Shown here: positions 8,063 to 14,627 of the stretch, in pieces
Numbering within the stretch: the first letter of the stretch is position 1
Layout: each line of letters opens with the position of its first letter
Source: a virus
DNA length: 40,695 nt
Direction: 5' to 3' (one strand)
IMG/VR virus record: IMGVR_UViG_3300035701_000095
Span: 1 to 40,695 of that record
Notes under the pieces: generated by a model
Seen by the model: the letters and a program-made list of their open reading frames with translations, nothing else
The model's database searches: none
Told to the model about the DNA's origin: nothing
Made by a program: the position numbers and the translations under genes

Positions 8063-10297
8063 ATGATTGTTGCAACAGGAACAAATCGTTTCAGCACCAA
8101 CTGGGTTAATCGTGGATTCAGTTGGGAAGGTCTTATCGATTACATGCGGAAGAATATTGTACAAACCCCCGAGACCCTCGACGAATATGAAGGGCTGGAT
8201 AAGGACACACGAATAAATGTGAAGGATGTCGGCGGAATCCTCGCGGGTAAACTTGTGGACGGCGAAACCCAGAGAAAAGAAGATAACATGGATACCGCCG
8301 AAATCCTTGTGCTGGATGCTGACAAAAACGTCCCCCAAGACTTTATTCAACGCGTGGACACATTAGGATGGTCATATATCACATATACGACACGCTCCCA
8401 CACAACCGAAAAGCCCCGGTGGCGATTGATCCTGCCGCTATCACGGGCGGTAACGGCGGAAGAATATAAACCTATGGCTTGTCGTATTGTCGAAGATCTT
8501 GGCGTCGAAATCTGCGGGTGCAGCTTTCGACTCAATCAGTTGATGTATTTCGGTAGCTATAGCAAAAACGGAAATCCTCCGTTGTTCAGATCACGATCTG
8601 GAAAAGTTGTCGATGTTGAAGATGCTCTTACGCGGCCATACAATCCGGAATTGTTCGAGGGCCGCATTACCATGGGAAAAAAAGGAAAGCTCGGCGATCC
8701 GCGATTGCTATCCGGTATCGTTGGCGCCTTTTGCCGGTGTTACAGCATCACAGAGACCATCACAAAATTTTTACCGGATGTATATGAAGCCACGTCCGAT
8801 CCGTACCGGTGGGGCAAGATTGGAGGAACGTCCGCGGGCTTGGTGATCTATGATAATGATTCTTGGTGTTATTCGTTTCACAGCGAACACGATCCCGCGG
8901 CCGAAGGAGGTCACGAACATAATTCTTTTAATCTGGTAAAAGTCCACAAATGGGGCAACGATTTCGTTGCCTGCTGCAAGTGGATCCGGCAATCCCTTCC
9001 TAATGTTGTCGCCGAAGATGCCAAAGCCGCGTTTCAACACGTTGAAGAGGTTGTCCAGAAAGAAACAAAAAAACGCGGTGATTGGGTCAAAGCTTTTGAA
9101 CGTGGCGACGCAGCCGAAGTTCTACCATCACCTTTGAACGCGTTGCTTGCCTTAACGCACGATGAAGCCCTTTCCGGCGTGGCTTATAATGACCTGAAGG
9201 AAACCATCGCTGTAACGACAAAGTTGCCTTGGCGCCCTGTTATGGACGGCCAATGGCATGATCAGGATGATCGGCAACTGGACCTGTATCTGACGAAAGA
9301 ATACAATCAGTTCAAAGTACGCGATATCGATAACGCTTTCACGTCTGCCTACATGGGTCGTCGTTTCAACCCGTTGCAAGATCGGTTGAATTCATTACCG
9401 GTATGGGACAGCATAAACCGCGTTGAAACCCTGTTCTGTGATCTTTTTGGCGCAGAAAATACACCAATCAACCGTATAATGACTCGAAAATGGCTTGCCG
9501 CTGCATATCAGCGCGCATTTAATCCCGGTATCAAATTTGATTCTATGATCGTTCTTTCCGGCCCAACCAACATTCAAAAAAGTCGGTCCATCAAAACATT
9601 GGCGTTGGGTTTTTCTACTGATACCGTGTCAGTTGCCGATATGGAAGACGGTAAAAAAGCAAGCGAAAAAGTTGTGGGAATCTGGATTGCTGAGCTCGGC
9701 GAACTCGTCGGCATGAAAAAAGCTGATAAAGAAGCCCTGAAGCTTTATCTTTCAACCGAATGTGATCGATACCGAGCTGCATACGGACGTTATGTCATCG
9801 ATCGACCACGGTTGACCTGTTTTATAGGAACTGATAATACAGGACTGGTTTTGACCGATGCCACAGGTAATAGAAGATTCTGGCCGATAGAATGTGTAGA
9901 TTTCAAAAAGGAACTCACTGAAGCGGAGGCCTTGCAGGTATGGGCAGAAGTGAAAGCCAAGTTCTCAACTGAAAACCTTTATCTTTCACGCGAAGAAGAA
10001 ACAATCGCCAATGGTATACGTGAAAACTTTTTTGACGTCAATCCGTGGGAAATAACCATCAAAGAATGGCTTGTCGAAGACGCAAAATCCGGCATTGAGG
10101 CTGCTACCGTTAAAAATATATGGGTAGAATGCCTGCATAAAACTTTTGGCGATATTACCATGAAAGACAAAACCGTTATTTCTGATATCATGTTACGGTT
10201 GACTGGACATAAAGCTCATAATGTGCGAACAGGTAAACGCGAAGAAAATAAATCCGTGTATGGTTGGAGCACTGGTGAAGTGGTGAAGTCTTGGTGA
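8063..10297 (+). CDS. Primase-helicase: AEP-like N-terminus with VapE (SF3-like) helicase
   Basis: 744 aa. The N-terminal 200 residues look like an archaeo-eukaryotic primase: LVLDAD with the D-x-D metal ligands, then TTRSHTTEKPRWRLILPL with the His/Arg cluster and RLNQLMYFGS. The C-terminal half is a virulence-associated E ATPase: P-loop GPTNIQKS near residue 500, Walker B region IWIAELGEL, and the family signature FIGTDN ... DATGNRRFWPIE. The P-loop is off-consensus, with QKS where GKS is usual. It should synthesise primers and unwind the origin. AAGGAG at 8050-8055 fixes the start. Its last codons lie inside the GGTGAAGT repeats of the candidate origin, so the gene and its probable binding sites are physically joined. 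Confidence 0.88.
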   Translation: MIVATGTNRFSTNWVNRGFSWEGLIDYMRKNIVQTPETLDEYEGLDKDTRINVKDVGGILAGKLVDGETQRKEDNMDTAEILVLDADKNVPQDFIQRVDTLGWSYITYTTRSHTTEKPRWRLILPLSRAVTAEEYKPMACRIVEDLGVEICGCSFRLNQLMYFGSYSKNGNPPLFRSRSGKVVDVEDALTRPYNPELFEGRITMGKKGKLGDPRLLSGIVGAFCRCYSITETITKFLPDVYEATSDPYRWGKIGGTSAGLVIYDNDSWCYSFHSEHDPAAEGGHEHNSFNLVKVHKWGNDFVACCKWIRQSLPNVVAEDAKAAFQHVEEVVQKETKKRGDWVKAFERGDAAEVLPSPLNALLALTHDEALSGVAYNDLKETIAVTTKLPWRPVMDGQWHDQDDRQLDLYLTKEYNQFKVRDIDNAFTSAYMGRRFNPLQDRLNSLPVWDSINRVETLFCDLFGAENTPINRIMTRKWLAAAYQRAFNPGIKFDSMIVLSGPTNIQKSRSIKTLALGFSTDTVSVADMEDGKKASEKVVGIWIAELGELVGMKKADKEALKLYLSTECDRYRAAYGRYVIDRPRLTCFIGTDNTGLVLTDATGNRRFWPIECVDFKKELTEAEALQVWAEVKAKFSTENLYLSREEETIANGIRENFFDVNPWEITIKEWLVEDAKSGIEAATVKNIWVECLHKTFGDITMKDKTVISDIMLRLTGHKAHNVRTGKREENKSVYGWSTGEVVKSW

Positions 10298-10476
10298 AGT
10301 TCTGGTGAAGGACTTAAGTTGTTGATTTTTATGTTTGGTGAAGTGGTGAAGTAGATAATAATAAGAGTACGACATGATATATATAAAAAGGAAAGACGTA
10401 CCCCCGCGTAGTATGTAAGAAAATCGACTTCACCACTTCACCACTATGAAAAATGGTGAAGTGGTGAAGTTCACCA
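10273..10476 (+). repeat. Iteron array and large inverted repeat, candidate replication origin
   Basis: The octamer GGTGAAGT or a one-base variant occurs at 10274, 10282, 10293, 10304, 10337, 10345, 10455 and 10463, and inverted at 10427 and 10435. A 17-mer TGGTGAAGTGGTGAAGT occurs exactly at 10273-10289, 10336-10352 and 10454-10470, and its exact reverse complement at 10427-10443, making a 17-bp perfect stem with a 10-nt loop. The copies flank an AT-rich stretch at about 10353-10426. The array starts inside the VapE helicase gene, as in SaPI-type satellites whose iterons lie at the 3' end of rep. Origin function is inferred; the repeats are seen directly. Confidence 0.7.
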
Positions 10477-10507
10477 AATAAAACCTTCAATATATATCGG
10501 TAAAATA

Positions 10508-10558
10508 TCAAACGGAGAATCCCATTTGATAAGTTCAAACGGAGAATTCGGTTTGATA
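10508..10558 (+). promoter_or_regulatory. Two tandem 24-bp operator-like imperfect palindromes
   Basis: Two units share TCAAACGGAGAAT, four variable bases, then TTTGATA: 10508-10531 and 10535-10558, 27 bp apart. Each is an imperfect dyad (TCAAA...TTTGA). A further partial half-site, GGTTTGAAA, starts at 10566. They lie in the 330-bp non-coding stretch between the iterons and the next small gene, where a repressor (for example one of the RHH proteins) or a second initiator could bind. The rest of 10298-10628 holds the iterons and AT-rich DNA; I see no gene in it. Confidence 0.5.
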
Positions 10559-10628
10559 GGTATCCGGTTTGAAATCTTAATAATCTTCTAATACCGCTTT
10601 CTTTGGTAAAAAAAAGGGAGGCTGAAAA

Positions 10629-10796
10629 ATGACACCAAAACGGATGGCAAAAGCAATGGAAATCGCCGATCGGCTGCTTCTGGAGCTGCAGAAACGTAAC
10701 AAACGGGTCCGGTATTCACTCGATCTTACTGGTGATATTCCGGTGCTCACTCTGTCATGTCCAAAAATCCCGTTGCGCGGGAGGGGGCTAAAATGA
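10629..10796 (+). CDS. Small hypothetical protein preceding the sigma-like gene
   Basis: 55 aa, a short gene. A GGGAGG ribosome binding site lies eight bases before the ATG. The N-terminus is basic and amphipathic (MTPKRMAKAMEIADRLLLEL), followed by QKRNKRVRYSLDLTGDIPVL. It ends in an ATGA overlap with the sigma-like gene, so the two are translationally coupled. No family is recognised. The coupling suggests it works with, or tunes the amount of, the sigma-like protein. Confidence 0.6.
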   Translation: MTPKRMAKAMEIADRLLLELQKRNKRVRYSLDLTGDIPVLTLSCPKIPLRGRGLK

Positions 10797-11089
10797 TAGA
10801 ATCCACGGACCCCGGTGTGTTCTTTCGCTTGAATAGGGCAATCCTGATGAACCAGTTGCGCTCAATGGTCTGCGAGAACGACAGGGAGGACGTTCTGGAG
10901 GACTTTCTCCTGCAGATCCTACGTCGGGGCACTCTGGGCAAGTGGAGCCCTTGGAAGGGCTCCTTTAGCGCCTACATAAAGAAGCAGCTTATGTGGACGG
11001 TAACGGATTACTATAGGCGTCAGAAGCGGATCCATAAAAAGGAAATGCATTTGTCTGAGCTGATGGAAGATTGGGGACAGGAGGAATGA
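10793..11089 (+). CDS. Sigma-70 region 2-like protein, putative phage transcription factor
   Basis: 98 aa from the ATG at 10793 (MIESTDPGVFF). A GTG/ATG further upstream is in frame, but 10793 has GGAGG upstream and an ATGA overlap with the preceding gene. The segment DREDVLEDFLLQILRR followed by FSAYIKKQLMWTVTDYYRRQKRIHKKE resembles region 2 of ECF-type sigma factors: the acidic helix that contacts core polymerase, then the Arg-rich DNA-melting helix. Region 4 is missing, so -35 recognition would need a partner or another binding protein. It lies 70 nt before a promoter with a perfect TATAAT. A late-gene activator role is inferred; the fold assignment should be tested by profile search. Confidence 0.55.
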   Translation: MIESTDPGVFFRLNRAILMNQLRSMVCENDREDVLEDFLLQILRRGTLGKWSPWKGSFSAYIKKQLMWTVTDYYRRQKRIHKKEMHLSELMEDWGQEE

Positions 11090-11110
11090 GCAAATCCCGT
11101 GCCGTCTAAA

Positions 11111-11161
11111 TGCATTTGCACGTAAATAGTTGTGCATTTGCACCTCCGAAGTTTGTATAAT
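11111..11161 (+). promoter_or_regulatory. Promoter with perfect -10 and two upstream 11-bp direct repeats
   Basis: A perfect -10 TATAAT is at 11156-11161 with no good -35. Instead TGCATTTGCAC occurs at 11111-11121 and 11133-11143, 22 bp apart, i.e. two helical turns, and the second copy covers the -35 position. The second copy is also a dyad (GTGCA-TT-TGCAC). A related TGCATTTG is at 11046-11053 inside the preceding gene. This is the layout of an activator-dependent promoter. It would transcribe the small genes from 11210 onward. Confidence 0.6.
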
Positions 11162-11209
11162 AGTATGTGAGGAGCAATACAGTTTCTCGCAAAACCGAGG
11201 AGGCAGAGT

Positions 11210-11410
11210 ATGAGTATCTCAGTATCAATTGTCAAGATCTATGGTGAGGAGCATCTGGTGAGTCATTTGACGGGGGCACGGAAAACACTGATAGCGCATT
11301 GGTATTTGCGCGATAAGATGGGGCGCAGGGAAGCCGCGTGTTCGTGGCCGGTGATCCGCATCAAGCGTGGGCATTATCAGGCGGTAGATGGGAATGGGAA
11401 GGCTATATGA
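11210..11410 (+). CDS. Small hypothetical protein
   Basis: 66 aa. GAGGAGG lies six bases before the ATG, a strong ribosome binding site. The sequence is basic (KIYGEEHLVSHLTGARKTL, WPVIRIKRGHYQAV) with no motif I can name. It is the first gene after the repeat-flanked promoter and ends in an ATGA overlap with the next gene. Function unknown; a small regulator or host-takeover protein is possible from its place. Confidence 0.55.
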   Translation: MSISVSIVKIYGEEHLVSHLTGARKTLIAHWYLRDKMGRREAACSWPVIRIKRGHYQAVDGNGKAI

Positions 11411-11799
11411 CTAAACGGGCGAATGTAACAGTCACTCTTTTTCGGGATGATCACAAGCTCTTGCAATACTTCTGCAAGGAGCTCGGGTACAAATCATATG
11501 GCCTGCTCGGACTTGCTTTAAGAGAATGGGCGCGAAAGCAGGGATATGATCCGGATAAGATCGTGCAGGGCTTTCGGGCCCGGGGATATCATCTTGGTCA
11601 GAAACGGCGGCGGAAGGTGGATGAGCCTTATACAACACAAGTACAGGACATTACGCCACCACGGGTCAACCCAATCAAACGGCTGAGGAGTCCAAAGAGC
11701 CTCACAATATCCCCAAGTATTTTTCTGAAAATCACTGATAGATTTGCCAGGGATCAAGCCAGTCAGAAACGCCCAGAAACGGCGGCGGAAGGTGGATGA
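11407..11799 (+). CDS. Hypothetical DNA-binding-like protein with 3' end altered by a repeat insertion
   Basis: 130 aa from the ATG at 11407. The first 55 residues (MTKRANVTVTLFRDDHKLLQYF ... GLLGLALREWARKQG, quoted in parts) resemble an RHH or similar small DNA-binding fold, followed by basic GQKRRRKVDEP. From codon 87 onward the reading frame runs through a 109-bp segment lying between two 66-bp direct repeats, and stops in the second copy. Joining the two repeat copies would give a 99-aa protein ending QPDQVIVVYPEKA with a stop 1 nt before the next gene's ATG, the tight spacing seen elsewhere. The present C-terminus therefore looks secondary. Confidence 0.55.
   Translation: MTKRANVTVTLFRDDHKLLQYFCKELGYKSYGLLGLALREWARKQGYDPDKIVQGFRARGYHLGQKRRRKVDEPYTTQVQDITPPRVNPIKRLRSPKSLTISPSIFLKITDRFARDQASQKRPETAAEGG
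11599..11664 (+). repeat. 66-bp direct repeat, copy 1
   Basis: Identical to 11774-11839, by eye over all 66 bases. It encodes QKRRRKVDEPYTTQVQDITP and PR in the frame of the 11407 gene. The copies are 175 bp apart, which is not a multiple of three, so copy 2 is read in another frame. Confidence 0.9.
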
Positions 11800-11839
11800 G
11801 CCTTATACAACACAAGTACAGGACATTACGCCACCACGG
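11774..11839 (+). repeat. 66-bp direct repeat, copy 2
   Basis: Exact second copy of 11599-11664. It contains the present stop of the 11407 gene. Read in the frame used by copy 1, it continues into QPDQVIVVYPEKA and TAA at 11879-11881, directly before the next ATG at 11883. Recombination between the copies would delete 175 bp. Confidence 0.9.
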
Positions 11840-11882
11840 CAACCGGATCAGGTAATCGTCGTATATCCCGAGAAGGCCTAAT

Positions 11883-12104
11883 ATGAGTCTAATGCGAATG
11901 CCTGTGTGGATGGCAAAAGTGTTGGTAAGGGGTGGCGCGTGTGAAGTATGCGATCAGTCTAAAGCTCAATACTTTATCAAGAGCAGAACAATGGTGTACT
12001 ATGTCCGAGATATAAGTATTGATAAACGAATAGAGATAGCTCGTTTAGTATGTGCCGGGAAACGTGTAAGAAGCATTAAATCTGTCCCATGTGCCGATCG
12101 ATGA
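11883..12104 (+). CDS. Small hypothetical protein with a CxxC pair
   Basis: 73 aa. A modest AAGG precedes the ATG. It holds ACEVCDQSKAQYFIKS, one CxxC pair, and a second Cys pair far downstream, with a basic C-terminus (LVCAGKRVRSIKSVPCADR). Its last 29 nt overlap the convergent gpG-like gene. It is the last plus-strand gene before the minus-strand packaging cluster. The coding call is moderate because no family is recognised. Confidence 0.4.
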   Translation: MSLMRMPVWMAKVLVRGGACEVCDQSKAQYFIKSRTMVYYVRDISIDKRIEIARLVCAGKRVRSIKSVPCADR

Positions 12105-12462
12105 GTTCTTCGATGCGTCGCTCGTCCTCGCCTTGAAGTAAAAGGAATGGGCGAGCGACCATTTTTGATGTCCCCTGATCCAGATAACTCCCGTAGTATT
12201 CTCCTGCGTCAACTGTGATCTCGGTCCCGCTGATTGTCGGATAAATTGAATTATACAGCGTGTCGGTCTTACGCAGCAAGGGCCATGATCCGGTTGGCTC
12301 AACCCGAGGCGCCCAGGCGTTTGGTCGGCCTTCATCGAGGAAATTCTGATGCACGGAATCCACCATCAGTTGCGCGATGTCGGCCATGGGCAGCGTCGAC
12401 AGGTTGTGCGACATATGCTGCAGTGCGGGAGTGATGAAGTCTTGTATGTCAATTTGGATCAT
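12076..12462 (-). CDS. Virion morphogenesis protein, Mu gpG family (tail completion)
   Basis: 128 aa from the ATG at 12462. The C-terminal half fits the family: RKTDTLYNSIYPTISGTEI ... VDAGEYYGSYLDQGTSKMVARPFLLL, i.e. strand-rich core, Y-x-x-x-x-DQGT and the ARPF motif. Mu gpG and P2 gpS-type proteins act in head completion and head-tail joining. A GTG upstream at 12513 is in frame, but it lies inside the 45-aa gene; the 12462 start overlaps that gene's end by 14 nt and is translationally coupled. It is the last gene of the leftward packaging cluster. Confidence 0.78.
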   Translation of the reverse strand: MIQIDIQDFITPALQHMSHNLSTLPMADIAQLMVDSVHQNFLDEGRPNAWAPRVEPTGSWPLLRKTDTLYNSIYPTISGTEITVDAGEYYGSYLDQGTSKMVARPFLLLQGEDERRIEELIDRHMGQI

Positions 12463-12586
12463 GGGATTCTTGTTCTTTGGTTTGCTGTTCATAGGTGTCA
12501 ATTTCTGGTTCACTTAGGCCCAAGAGTTCTAAGCCTTTTCGAGTTAGTCGTAAAGATTTTCCATTTTCATCCAATACAATACTCAT
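12449..12586 (-). CDS. 45-aa hypothetical protein in the head cluster
   Basis: A short gene. AGGAG lies five bases before the ATG at 12586. It begins MSIVLDENGKSLRLTRKGLE and ends in an acidic, Gln-rich tail (ETYEQQ-like; IDTYEQQTKEQESHDPN). It starts just after the holin-like gene and overlaps the gpG-like start by 14 nt, so it likely couples translation of gpG. The sequence resembles the tiny linker genes found between Mu-like head genes, but I do not recognise a family. Confidence 0.6.
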   Translation of the reverse strand: MSIVLDENGKSLRLTRKGLELLGLSEPEIDTYEQQTKEQESHDPN

Positions 12587-12596
12587 TCATTCTCCT

Positions 12597-12824
12597 TTAA
12601 AGTTTAATTCCGAAAACATTTATGGCGACCAATGTTGTTCCAATCGTTATTGCGCCACCTGCGATCAGCCAGAATAATCGTTTCATCACGCCGACCGAAT
12701 TTTCTACCATGCGTAAACGCGTACACATTCCGGCAGCGCCATTGGTTTCATAGAGCGCGTGTTTGATGGCCGTGATATCCTCGTGCATTTCTTTAATTTC
12801 CTGCAGGATCAGTTCTTCATTCAT
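12597..12824 (-). CDS. Small membrane protein, XhlA-like holin candidate
   Basis: 75 aa. Residues about 1-47 are a charged helix with coiled-coil character (EELILQEIKEMHEDITAIKH), followed by KRLFWLIAGGAITIGTTLVA as one membrane span and a short tail. This soluble-helix-then-one-span layout is that of the haemolysin XhlA family, which acts with holins in phage lysis. GAGG precedes the ATG at 12824. Its place between portal and gpG genes is odd for a lysis gene, and no endolysin is seen nearby, so a structural or Rz-like role is an alternative. Confidence 0.5.
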   Translation of the reverse strand: MNEELILQEIKEMHEDITAIKHALYETNGAAGMCTRLRMVENSVGVMKRLFWLIAGGAITIGTTLVAINVFGIKL

Positions 12825-12827
12825 AGA

Positions 12828-14282
12828 TTACCTCTTTGTCAATCTGTTGAACGATTCCTTAGTCGAAGAATATGTCGGTTGATTTGTTGCCGTGTCTCGT
12901 GATTCATGTGTCATCATTGACACATCGTTGTCCATGGATTTGGTATCGGCGCCCGCAACGAACGGATGGTTGCCGCTGCTGTCCGTGCTCATCATCAGTC
13001 CCGCGTCAACGCTGCCCTGCGCTGGTCCAACGGTGAATTCGTCATCCGGGATCATATTGAAGCGGTTCTGGAAATAATTCGGTGTGAACTTGACGCCGCA
13101 CTGGGTCAGGTATTGCGCCATTTGTGCGTCATCCACGGTTGGTGCCGGCGTGTCGATCATTTTGAAAACGGGCCGGATATCGCTTGACGCATAGTTGAGC
13201 TCATAGATCCATGATATCAGTGTGTTGAATACGTTCTCGATGATTTGCTTATCGCCATTCACGATGTCGCCGCGGACGTGTTCATGTACTTTACCAAGTG
13301 CGAATGAGCCGGCCCCTGATGCAGGTGCTTTCGTTGTGAGAGTCTGGCCTAATATGCCTATGGCGATTTCTTCGTTCATATGCTCGACGAACTGGTTGAA
13401 GATATCACCGGATGCCGTTTTGTTGACGTCGACGGTTTCGATTTTGAACTCGGACGGGTAAGCGACGACGCCGTCTTGCACGGTCTTATCCAGCATGTCA
13501 AGCATCTCCATGACACGCGCAGCCTGCGTACCCAACGGATATTCGGCTTTGATCCAAGGCTGTCCGAACTTCTCTGCAAACTCGGTCCAAAAGCGCAATC
13601 CCGCATGGCGGAACTTGACAGGCCAGTATACCACGGATCCCAGTGGCCGGCCATAAGGCCTCTCATATGATGCGCGAAACCGTGCCATGATGAACTTGTA
13701 ATTCGGGATTGGTTCGCCGGTAACCATATTCCTCTTTGTAAGATAGCGCCCTTCGTTCAAATCAGAAAATCGAAACCAGTCACAGTCCTTTGGCGCAATC
13801 TCCTTTGGCAAGAGGTTGCCTCCGACTTTCTCCCATATAATTTCGATTGGCAGATAACCGAAGAACACGCTGTATAATATTTCGTGGAGAATTTCCATCA
13901 TGGGCATGCCGGTGAGTATTGCATTGATGGTTTGGTATTGCCGGACGGCGCAATTATTTCTGTCCAGAGTCCATTTGAGTGACAGAGTGCCAGCGAAGCG
14001 TGACTCCAGACAGCCGTTCACATGGCTATCCTCAAGCAGGTATTTGTATTCCGCGATATCCTTGTTGAGCTTTCGCAGGGTCTCGGAAGGGTTGGGCAGG
14101 AAGCCCAGCACACGGTAATATGACCATGCGGTTTCACGGATCGCGATTTCCTGTTTCAACATGGCTTTGCTGTTGACCTGCTCTGATAATAGTTGATCGG
14201 GCTCATAAAAATTCATTGAGCCGCCTGAGGCCAATGGCATCTTGACAAAGCGCTGTGGCCGGAACATTTTATTTCTTCCCAT
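12828..14282 (-). CDS. Portal protein, Mu gp29 (DUF935) family
   Basis: 484 aa, close to the usual size of about 500. Family features: the DIAEYKYLLEDSHVNGCLESR block near residue 75-95, LSLKWTLDR, HEILYSVFFGYLPIEIIWEK, the RFSDLNEGRYL region, and the FGQPWIKAEYPLG and GILGQTLTTKA motifs of DUF935. The protein forms the dodecameric ring at one head vertex through which DNA enters. It is encoded downstream of the large terminase, as expected. The last about 70 residues are Ser/Thr/Asp-rich and look disordered. Confidence 0.9.
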   Translation of the reverse strand: MGRNKMFRPQRFVKMPLASGGSMNFYEPDQLLSEQVNSKAMLKQEIAIRETAWSYYRVLGFLPNPSETLRKLNKDIAEYKYLLEDSHVNGCLESRFAGTLSLKWTLDRNNCAVRQYQTINAILTGMPMMEILHEILYSVFFGYLPIEIIWEKVGGNLLPKEIAPKDCDWFRFSDLNEGRYLTKRNMVTGEPIPNYKFIMARFRASYERPYGRPLGSVVYWPVKFRHAGLRFWTEFAEKFGQPWIKAEYPLGTQAARVMEMLDMLDKTVQDGVVAYPSEFKIETVDVNKTASGDIFNQFVEHMNEEIAIGILGQTLTTKAPASGAGSFALGKVHEHVRGDIVNGDKQIIENVFNTLISWIYELNYASSDIRPVFKMIDTPAPTVDDAQMAQYLTQCGVKFTPNYFQNRFNMIPDDEFTVGPAQGSVDAGLMMSTDSSGNHPFVAGADTKSMDNDVSMMTHESRDTATNQPTYSSTKESFNRLTKR

Positions 14283-14297
14283 AGTATTTACTCCTTT

Positions 14298-14622
14298 TTA
14301 TATACGCATTTGAAAAATAGAACCAGTATCGGATTCGTCGTTGCTGTACATATTTGTTTTTATGCACACTGCAACGACGGTCCCATCGTAGGCCAGCGTT
14401 TCACCAACTGCTGCGCTTTTGGATAGCCATACCACAGTGCCACTGCCATGCGCGTACACGGCAATGTCTCCTCGCGCGCAATCCAGTACCAATATACCCA
14501 CGGGAGATCCCGTGGTGGATAAACCGTTATCGTTGGCACATACAACAGATCCCGCGGAAATGTCAATGGCGGCGCGTAAGATAGTGTTAAATGTTTGTCT
14601 ATAAAAAAAACTCGGTTTTCAT
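14298..14622 (-). pseudogene. Capsid decoration-like gene broken at a T8 tract
   Basis: On the minus strand, ATG at 14622 reads MKTEFFL then TAG within 24 nt. Removing one T from the T8 run (14603-14610 on the plus strand, as A8) gives a continuous 107-aa frame: MKTEFFYRQTFNTILRAAID, then SAGSVVCANDNGL..., AVGETLAYDGTVVAV and ending SIFQMRI. This resembles the decoration-like domains at 17402 and 20716 in length and in its Gly-rich turns. GGTG lies upstream of the ATG. The break may be a real loss, a sequencing or assembly indel, or slippage on T8. If translated only from the GTG at 14501, a 67-aa fragment results. Confidence 0.6.
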
Positions 14623-14627
14623 ATTTT

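Noticed and set aside
8063-10297. Plasmid or satellite origin of the whole window, suggested by VapE and iterons
   Set aside because: A complete set of virion genes is present, so this is a phage rather than a satellite; only the replication origin is satellite-like.
10427-10470. 17-bp hairpin as a rho-independent terminator
   Set aside because: No T-run follows either arm, and the same sequence occurs as direct copies upstream, so an iteron role fits better.
12597-12824. Holin call as certain
   Set aside because: Topology fits XhlA, but there is no endolysin or other lysis gene nearby, so it is listed only as a candidate.
14360-14566. 68-aa minus-strand open frame between terminase and portal
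   Set aside because: It overlaps the decoration-like frame, has an unusual Trp/Pro/Tyr composition and no ribosome binding site; it is likely a shadow.
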